Shown here piece by piece: positions 1 to 5,115 of a DNA stretch of 5,115 nt. The notes beneath the pieces are model-generated. The model did no database searches. It was not told the origin of the DNA and saw only the letters and a program-made list of their open reading frames with translations. A program made the translations under genes and the position numbers. This stretch comes from a bacterium (GTDB taxonomy: Bacteria; Omnitrophota; Gorgyraeia; Gygaellales; UBA12090). Position 1 is the stretch's first letter, and each line of letters begins with the position of its first letter. The stretch lies in the NCBI GenBank assembly GCA_004299495.1, contig SCPY01000193.1, positions 1 to 5,115 of the forward strand. The letters are read 5' to 3'.

Positions 1-102
1 GCATACTCCTCTTCTCTGGGGGCATCCCTTAAGCGCGGGAGATTTTGACTTATTCCTGCGATGAATCCTTCCTGATCTGATAAGTTGCGCGATTGTAGGC
101 AT
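1..102 (-). CDS. rpsL: 30S ribosomal protein S12, N-terminal fragment (cut by window edge)
   Basis: S12 sits in the decoding centre of the small ribosomal subunit and helps control translational accuracy. Only the first 34 codons are present, from an ATG at 102-100, with the frame open to position 1. The translation begins MPTIAQLIRSGRIHRR and continues with SKSPALKGCPQRRGVC, matching the family's start (MPTIxQLIR) and its conserved PALxxxPQxRGVC block. The basic N-terminal tail (R9, R12, H14, R15, R16, K18, K20) fits an rRNA-binding extension. The PKKPNSA loop, where streptomycin-resistance changes fall, lies outside the window. The gene starts 10 nt after the rpoC stop, so it is very probably in the same transcript. 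The start is supported by the MPTI opening and an AGAGG motif just upstream. The fragment is short, but the match is unambiguous. Confidence 0.95.
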   Translation of the reverse strand, partial: MPTIAQLIRSGRIHRRNKSKSPALKGCPQRRGVC

Positions 103-106
103 TTAT

Positions 107-111
107 CCTCT
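107..111 (-). promoter_or_regulatory. Ribosome-binding site of rpsL
   Basis: AGAGG lies in the 10-nt rpoC-rpsL gap, with four bases (ATAA) before the ATG. The spacing is slightly short but workable, and it fixes the rpsL start. No promoter or terminator fits in this gap, so S12 translation probably depends on the rpoBC transcript. Confidence 0.7.
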
Positions 112-112
112 G

Positions 113-3100
113 TTATTTATTGGCTGTTTCTCTTTCTTCCTGGTTCTCAACCGCTTCCTGCTTCTTGTCCTCTTGCTTAAGGAAGGCGGATTTCCCAACC
201 AAATCAACTCCGGAAAGTGCGCTTAACCCCGTTCCCGCGGGTATAAGGTGGCCGACAATCACATTCTCTTTAAGTCCTAAAAGATCGTCTTTCTTTCCTG
301 AAGCGGCGGCATCGGTAAGCACCCGCGTCGTTTCCTGGAAACTCGCCGCCGCGATAAAACTCTCGGTGGTTAACGATGCCTTGGTAATTCCCAAGAGCAC
401 CGCGGCGGCAGAGGCGGGCTTTCCGCCTTTCTTTGCCACGCGGGCATTTTCTTTCTGAAACTTAATCTTGTCCACATACTGCCCGGAAAGAAACTCCGTA
501 TCCCCGGCATCGTCAATGCGCACCTTCCTAAGCATCTGCCTGATGATTACCTCAATATGCTTATCATTAATATGCACTCCCTGAAGGCGGTAGACCTCCT
601 GCACCTCATTCACCAGGTATTCCTGCAAAACCTTATCTCCGCAGACACGCAGGATATCCTGCAAAACTACCGGCCCGTCGGTAAGCTGCTGGCCCGCGCT
701 CACTTTATCGCCCTTATACACATTCGGATGTTTGCCGTGAGGAATCGCGTATTCACGCTTCATTCCGGTAGAACTTCTTACCACAATTACCCTTTGCGCC
801 TTCTTGGTCTCGCTGAATTCCACGAACCCGTCAATCTCCGCTATGACCGCCGGGTCTTTTGGCCTGCGGGCCTCAAACAACTCTGCCACCCGCGGAAGCC
901 CTCCGGTGATATCGCGCGTTTTCCCGGAAACCCGGGGAATCTTCGCCAGAAGCTCTCCGGCGGAGGCGGACTGCCCGTCCTTAACCACGATATGCGCCCC
1001 GATAGGCAAAGGATAAATTCCCATGACCTCGTCTTTGACGTCAAGAATAATAATCTGCGGATGATACTCCGTTTTATGCTCAACCACGACGCGCTCAGTC
1101 ACCCCGGTAACCGGGTTAACCTCTTCACGCATAGTTACATTTTCCTTCAAATCTTCAAATCTTACCTTTCCCTTCACCTCGGTAAGTATGGGAGTAGTAT
1201 AAGGATCCCAGCGCACGAACACCGTCCCCTTAACAATCTCGCCTGCGTCAGCGATATTGATAAAAGAGCCCTGGGGAATGGGATAGCGCTCCAGCTCCCT
1301 GCCCTGTTCATTGTTAACGCTTATCGCGCCATTTCGGTTTAACACGATAAACTCATTGTCCTTTTCTACCACGCGCAGGGAATGGTATTTTATGAGGCCC
1401 TTATTCTTTGCCTTAATGGACGACTGTTCAACGACGCGGGAGGCGGTTCCTCCGATATGAAAGGTCCTCATCGTCAGCTGGGTTCCCGGCTCTCCGATAC
1501 TCTGGGCGGCAATGATTCCCACCGCCTGGCCGGACCCGGCAAGCTTTCCCGACGCGAGGCTGCGGCCATAACACTTTGAACATACCCCCCGCTCCGACTC
1601 ACAGGTAAGGACGCTGCGAATACGAATCTTTTCAATGCCGAGGCGCTCAATCATCTCCGCCTTTTCCTCGCTGATTTCCGATCCGGCCTCCGCCACTATT
1701 TCGTCGGTAATAATGTCCACCACATTATCCAGTGCCACCCTCCCGGCAATGCGGTCTTTAAGGGAAACCACCACATCGTCTCCCTCAATAATTGAGGAAA
1801 GGGTTATGCCGTTTAGGGTGCCGCAATCCAGCTCAGTTATAATCACTTCCTGGGCGACATCTACCAGGCGGCGGGTCAAATAACCGGCATCCGCCGTCTT
1901 AAGCGCGGTGTCGGCAAGTCCCTTCCTGGCTCCGTGAGTTGAAATAAAATACTCAAGGACCGTCAAGCCCTCGCGGAAATTGGCGGTAATGGGATTTTCT
2001 ATAATTTCTCCGGATGGTTTAGCCATAAGCCCGCGCATACCGGCGAGCTGGCGCACCTGCAGGCGCGAGCCGCGCGCCCCTGAATCCGCCATCATAAATA
2101 TAGGATTAAAGGGATCCATCTCCTTAAAGAGCAAATCCGAAATCCTGTCGGTAGTATGCGTCCAGATGTCAATAACCTTATTGTACCTTTCCCCATTAGT
2201 AATGATGCCTTTACGGTATTGGCCTTCCACCCTGGAAACCTCCTGGAGCGCCTCTTTGATTATGTCCTGCTTGGTCTTCGGGATTTTCAGGTCATCAACC
2301 GCGATAGACATCCCGCCTATAGTGGCGTATTCAAAACCTAATTCCTTCAATCTGTCCAAGAGGCTGATAGTTTCCTTATGGCCGAATCTCTTATAAGCGT
2401 CGCTGACTATCTGGCTGATATTGGATTTATTCAGCTCTAAATTCACAAAGCCGAACCCTCGCGGCAAAACCTGATTAAAAATAACCCTTCCCACCGTGGC
2501 CTCGATAATCTGAGCCTTCTCCGATAACTTCGCCTGAGCTAAATCGTAAAAAGAATCTATCCTGATCTTAATTCTGGCGTTCAACTCAACTATATCATCG
2601 CTATAGGCGGACATTACCTCATCAATTGAGCCGAAAGTTTTTCCCTCTCCCTTTGCCCCGGGTTTTTCCTTGCTCAAGAAAGAACACCCCAGAACGATGT
2701 CCTGCGTAGGAGTTACAATCGGACGGCCGTCAGCCGGAGAAAAAACGTTATTTACGGAAAGCATCAGGTCGCAGCTTTCTTTCTGCGCCTCCATAGACAG
2801 GGGGACATGCACCGCCATCTGGTCGCCGTCAAAATCAGCGTTAAAGGCGGTGCAGACAAGCGGATGAATCTTGATAGCCTTACCCTCAATTAACTTCGGC
2901 TGGAAGGCCTGAATACTTAAACGGTGCAGCGTGGGGGCGCGGTTGAGTATGACCGGGTGGTCGCGGATAACCTCATCTAAGATATCCCAGACCTCTATTT
3001 TCGCGCGCTCTACCATGCGTTTGGCGCCTTTTATGCTGTGGACAAATCCTTTCTCGCGCAATTTTTTGATAATAAAGGGCTCAAAAAGCTCTAAAGCCAT

Positions 3101-4189
3101 CTGCTTAGGCAGTCCGCACTCATGCATCTTTAATTCCGGCCCGACAACAATCACCGAACGACCGGAATAATCCACGCGCTTGCCTAAAAGATTCTGGCGA
3201 AACCTTCCCTGCTTGCCTTTAAGCATATCCGAGAGGGATTTTAAAGGGCGGTTATTCGCCCCAAGCACCGGCCGGCCGTGCCTGCCGTTGTCCAAAAGCG
3301 CGTCCACCGCCTCCTGAAGCATTCTCTTCTCGTTGCGAATAATTATTTCAGGCGCGTTTAATTCTATCAGTTTTTTGAGCCGGTTATTGCGGTTAATCAC
3401 CCGTCGATAAAGGTCATTTAAATCCGAGGTGGCAAACCTGCCGCCCTCAAGAGGCACAAGAGGCCGCAGGTCCGGAGGGATAACCGGTAAAACCTCCAGA
3501 ATCATCCATTCCGGGCGATTGCCTGAGTTTTTGATGTCCTCTACAAGCTTAAGAATTTTTAAATTCCTGCGGGTTGCCGGAGAGTCCTTATGAGACTTAT
3601 CTATGGCCTTACGCATTTTGACGCAGAGGTCATTTATGTCTAATTCCTTAAGCAGGTCAGAAACCGCCTCCGCTCCGATTTTGGCCTTAAAGCCGGAGCC
3701 GTATTTCTCTATGGCCGCGTGGTATTTCTCTTCGCTTAAGAGCTCTCTTTTCTTTAGAGGGGTATTTTGCGGGTCAAGCACCACGTATTCCTCATAGTAA
3801 ATTATCTTTTCCAATTCCCTTAAGCCTAATCCGGTCAGCGCGGAAAGGCGGCTGGGGACTGCCTTAAAAAACCAGATATGGGTTACCGGGCTGGCCAATT
3901 CTATGTGGCCCATCCTCTCCCGCCTGACCGAAGATCGGTCTATAGTCACTCCGCAGCGGTCGCAGGAAACTCCCCGGAACTTTATTCCTTTATATTTGCC
4001 GCAGTTGCATTCCCAGTCCTTTATCGGGCCGAAAATCTTCTCGCAGAAAAGCCCTCCCTTTTCAGGCTTAAAGGTACGGTAATTGATAGTCTCCGCCTTC
4101 CTAATCTCGCCCTTGGACCAGGAACGTATTACCTGGGGGGAGGCGATCTTTATGGTAATGGCATCAAACTCAGCAGGCTTTTCTATCAT
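113..4189 (-). CDS. rpoC: DNA-directed RNA polymerase subunit beta' (complete)
   Basis: Beta' forms the clamp and half of the active site of RNA polymerase (NTP addition to RNA, EC 2.7.7.6). Family landmarks appear in order. The N-terminal zinc site is C61/C63/C76/C79. The sigma-binding clamp helices run from RFATSDLNDLYRR (about 251) to about 297, followed by the GKQGRFRQNLLGKRVDYSGR switch region (325-344). The catalytic NADFDGD is at 450-456, with Mg-binding D452, D454 and D456. The bridge helix begins at GARKGLADTALKTA (753), the second zinc site is C789/C863/C870/C873, and the trigger loop LTMRTFHIGG (905-914) includes M907, R908 and H911. An SI3-like insertion (about 918-1090) splits the trigger loop before DITGGLPRV. 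The ATG start fits the conserved EFDAI...IASPQVIRSWS opening, and the stop is TAA. At 1358 residues it is somewhat shorter than E. coli RpoC (1407). The last 25 or so residues are a charged, poorly conserved tail. No frameshift or missing key residue is seen. Confidence 0.99.
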   Translation of the reverse strand: MIEKPAEFDAITIKIASPQVIRSWSKGEIRKAETINYRTFKPEKGGLFCEKIFGPIKDWECNCGKYKGIKFRGVSCDRCGVTIDRSSVRRERMGHIELASPVTHIWFFKAVPSRLSALTGLGLRELEKIIYYEEYVVLDPQNTPLKKRELLSEEKYHAAIEKYGSGFKAKIGAEAVSDLLKELDINDLCVKMRKAIDKSHKDSPATRRNLKILKLVEDIKNSGNRPEWMILEVLPVIPPDLRPLVPLEGGRFATSDLNDLYRRVINRNNRLKKLIELNAPEIIIRNEKRMLQEAVDALLDNGRHGRPVLGANNRPLKSLSDMLKGKQGRFRQNLLGKRVDYSGRSVIVVGPELKMHECGLPKQMALELFEPFIIKKLREKGFVHSIKGAKRMVERAKIEVWDILDEVIRDHPVILNRAPTLHRLSIQAFQPKLIEGKAIKIHPLVCTAFNADFDGDQMAVHVPLSMEAQKESCDLMLSVNNVFSPADGRPIVTPTQDIVLGCSFLSKEKPGAKGEGKTFGSIDEVMSAYSDDIVELNARIKIRIDSFYDLAQAKLSEKAQIIEATVGRVIFNQVLPRGFGFVNLELNKSNISQIVSDAYKRFGHKETISLLDRLKELGFEYATIGGMSIAVDDLKIPKTKQDIIKEALQEVSRVEGQYRKGIITNGERYNKVIDIWTHTTDRISDLLFKEMDPFNPIFMMADSGARGSRLQVRQLAGMRGLMAKPSGEIIENPITANFREGLTVLEYFISTHGARKGLADTALKTADAGYLTRRLVDVAQEVIITELDCGTLNGITLSSIIEGDDVVVSLKDRIAGRVALDNVVDIITDEIVAEAGSEISEEKAEMIERLGIEKIRIRSVLTCESERGVCSKCYGRSLASGKLAGSGQAVGIIAAQSIGEPGTQLTMRTFHIGGTASRVVEQSSIKAKNKGLIKYHSLRVVEKDNEFIVLNRNGAISVNNEQGRELERYPIPQGSFINIADAGEIVKGTVFVRWDPYTTPILTEVKGKVRFEDLKENVTMREEVNPVTGVTERVVVEHKTEYHPQIIILDVKDEVMGIYPLPIGAHIVVKDGQSASAGELLAKIPRVSGKTRDITGGLPRVAELFEARRPKDPAVIAEIDGFVEFSETKKAQRVIVVRSSTGMKREYAIPHGKHPNVYKGDKVSAGQQLTDGPVVLQDILRVCGDKVLQEYLVNEVQEVYRLQGVHINDKHIEVIIRQMLRKVRIDDAGDTEFLSGQYVDKIKFQKENARVAKKGGKPASAAAVLLGITKASLTTESFIAAASFQETTRVLTDAAASGKKDDLLGLKENVIVGHLIPAGTGLSALSGVDLVGKSAFLKQEDKKQEAVENQEERETANK
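920..1438 (-). other. SI3-type insertion within the RpoC trigger loop (domain, residues ~918-1090)
   Basis: The conserved trigger-loop N-half ends at HIGGTASR (911-918). The C-half resumes at KTRDITGGLPRVAELFEARR (1090-1109). About 170 residues lie between them. They include SIKAKNKG (924-931), WDPYTTPILTEVKGKVRF (994-1011) and a GQSASAGELLAKIP segment (1072-1085), which resemble the E. coli SI3 segments SIQVKNKG, WDPHTMPVITEVSGFVRF and GDTLARIP as I recall them. SI3 is built from sandwich-barrel hybrid motifs and, in E. coli, modulates trigger-loop folding, pausing and transcript cleavage. Boundaries are approximate because they come from eye alignment. The insertion here looks slightly shorter than the roughly 188-residue E. 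coli one. Confidence 0.85.
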
Positions 4190-4200
4190 TTAAGTATGTT

Positions 4201-4206
4201 CTCTCT
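4201..4206 (-). promoter_or_regulatory. Weak ribosome-binding site of rpoC
   Basis: AGAGAG follows directly after the rpoB TAG stop and lies 11 nt before the rpoC ATG. It is a poor Shine-Dalgarno match with long spacing, and nothing better exists in the 17-nt gap. Ribosomes finishing rpoB probably help start rpoC by translational coupling, which would keep beta and beta' synthesis balanced. This is an inference. Confidence 0.4.
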
Positions 4207-5115
4207 CTACTTTTTCGTTATTTGAGTTCTCATATCCAGCGCCAAACCCTGGAGTTCCTTGATTAAGACATTAAACGACTCCGGCGTGCTGGAATCCAAT
4301 TTTTGCTCGCCCTTAACAATATTCTCATACATTCTGGTGCGCCCCTTCACATCATCTGATTTTACGGTAAGCATTTCCTGCAGGGTGAACGCGGCGCCGT
4401 AGGCCTCAAGCGCCCAGACTTCCATCTCTCCGAATCTCTGCCCTCCGAACTGGGCCTTGCCGCCCAAGGGCTGCTGGGTAACCAGGGAATACGGCCCGAT
4501 GGAACGGGCGTGTATCTTCTCGTCAACCATATGATTTAACTTCATCATGTAAATATATCCCACGGTCGCCCTTTGCGAAAAAGGCGTTCCCGTATGGCCG
4601 TCGTAAAGCTGAACCTTGCCGTCCTCGGGAAGCCCGGCCTTCTTAAGCATCTCGCGTATTTCCGCTTCAGAGGCTCCGTCAAACACCGGGCTGGACACCC
4701 TGATTCCTAAGGCCTTGGCCGCCCATCCCAGATGCGTCTCCAGAATCTGGCCTACATTCATACGCGAAGGAACTCCCAGGGGATTGAGCACCACCTCAAC
4801 CGGCGTGCCGTCAGAAAGAAATGGCATGTCTTCCTCAGGCAGTATCCTGGCAATCACACCCTTATTTCCGTGCCGGCCGGCCAATTTATCCCCTGCCGCG
4901 ATTTTTCTTTTTATGGCTACGTAAACCACTACCCTTTTTAAGACGCCGGCGGGAAGTTCGTCTCCCCGGCGTACCTTTTCTATTTCCTGCTCCTGCTCGG
5001 ACAATAATTCCTTGATCTGCTCATCAAAAGAGTCGGCCAGCATCCTCGCCTCATCATGCGAGCTTAAATCCATCCGCTCAACTCTCTGCTTATCCACTCC
5101 TAAAAGTTTACTTAA
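4207..5115 (-). CDS. rpoB: DNA-directed RNA polymerase subunit beta, C-terminal fragment (cut by window edge)
   Basis: Beta pairs with beta' to form the polymerase active-site cleft. The last 302 codons are visible. The frame is open to position 5115, so the GTG at 5097-5095 is an internal valine, not a start; the six codons before it read LSKLLG. Residue numbers here count from the window edge. A charged helical stretch (about 18-50) leads to GDELPAGVLK. Next comes GDKLAGRHGNKG (75-86), whose K77 and K85 correspond to active-site K1065 and K1073 of E. coli, and then VLNPLGVPSRMNVGQILETH (109-128). KIHARSIGPYSLVTQQ (200-215) contains the His equivalent to E. coli H1237 (here H202). The C-terminal module is GGKAQFGGQRFGEMEVWALE (218-237) followed by EMLTVKSDD. 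The gene ends in ITKK with a TAG stop, 17 nt before rpoC. The N-terminal part, including the rifampicin-binding region, lies outside the window. Confidence 0.99.
   Translation of the reverse strand, partial: LSKLLGVDKQRVERMDLSSHDEARMLADSFDEQIKELLSEQEQEIEKVRRGDELPAGVLKRVVVYVAIKRKIAAGDKLAGRHGNKGVIARILPEEDMPFLSDGTPVEVVLNPLGVPSRMNVGQILETHLGWAAKALGIRVSSPVFDGASEAEIREMLKKAGLPEDGKVQLYDGHTGTPFSQRATVGYIYMMKLNHMVDEKIHARSIGPYSLVTQQPLGGKAQFGGQRFGEMEVWALEAYGAAFTLQEMLTVKSDDVKGRTRMYENIVKGEQKLDSSTPESFNVLIKELQGLALDMRTQITKK

Noticed and set aside
841..1083. An 80-codon minus-strand frame inside rpoC in another phase
   Set aside because: It overlaps rpoC codons that are clearly conserved in the main frame (GGLPRVAELFEARR), and the alternative peptide is Arg/Ser/Pro-rich with no family resemblance.
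557..1342. A 261-codon open frame on the plus strand, antisense to rpoC
   Set aside because: It lies wholly opposite the well-conserved rpoC reading frame. Its translation shows no recognisable domain or family motif, and no convincing ribosome-binding site was seen. Long antisense frames are common opposite highly biased coding sequence.
1980..2396. A 138-codon plus-strand open frame opposite the middle of rpoC
   Set aside because: It is antisense to conserved beta' sequence (such as GERYNKVIDIW and the SGARGS region) and has no recognisable product. It is a shadow frame.
4207..4216. AAAAAG just before the rpoB stop as a -1 frameshift slippery site
   Set aside because: The in-frame heptamer is G AAA AAG, not the classic A AAA AAG. 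Slippage would add only about eight residues before a TAA, and I saw no clear stimulatory hairpin downstream.
5095..5097. GTG as a possible start of a 296-residue protein
   Set aside because: The frame stays open upstream to the window edge, and the product is plainly the C-terminal part of RpoB. The GTG is an internal valine codon.
1..5115. CRISPR array, insertion sequence, tRNA, defence or other novel system
   Set aside because: No regular direct repeats, terminal inverted repeats, transposase motifs or tRNA-like folds were seen by eye. The window is almost entirely filled by rpoB, rpoC and rpsL coding sequence.

Overview
The window is a compact piece of a bacterial core transcription/translation operon, read entirely on the minus strand. 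In transcription order it holds the 3' part of rpoB (RNA polymerase beta subunit, last 302 residues), a complete rpoC (beta' subunit, 1358 residues) and the first 34 codons of rpsL (ribosomal protein S12), which runs off the low-coordinate edge. The two gaps are only 17 nt and 10 nt, and I see no promoter or terminator in either, so the three genes are most likely co-transcribed. Essentially every base is coding.

The organism is a bacterium with single, unsplit rpoB and rpoC genes. The beta' trigger loop carries a large SI3-type insertion (about 170 residues), aligned from memory with the Escherichia coli one. This fits a Gram-negative lineage (Proteobacteria, Bacteroidota, PVC and relatives) and argues against Firmicutes and Actinobacteria, which lack it. 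It is not a close relative of E. coli: the beta' N-terminus is shorter, the C-terminal tail is different, and rpoC is followed directly by rpsL. My guess is an uncultured PVC-type or Omnitrophota-like lineage, with low confidence.

Functionally, beta and beta' together form the polymerase active centre. The visible beta part supplies substrate- and hybrid-contacting lysines and the clamp-side C-terminus. Beta' supplies the Mg-binding aspartates, both zinc sites, bridge helix and trigger loop. S12 belongs to the decoding centre of the 30S subunit, so the cluster links rpoBC to the str-type operon.

I looked for an undescribed system on both strands and did not find one. Plus-strand open frames all lie antisense to strongly conserved rpoB/rpoC codons and are best explained as shadows. 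The points worth a second look are modest: the SI3 insertion, the lineage-specific RpoC tail, the weak rpoC ribosome-binding site, and the direct rpoC-rpsL junction.
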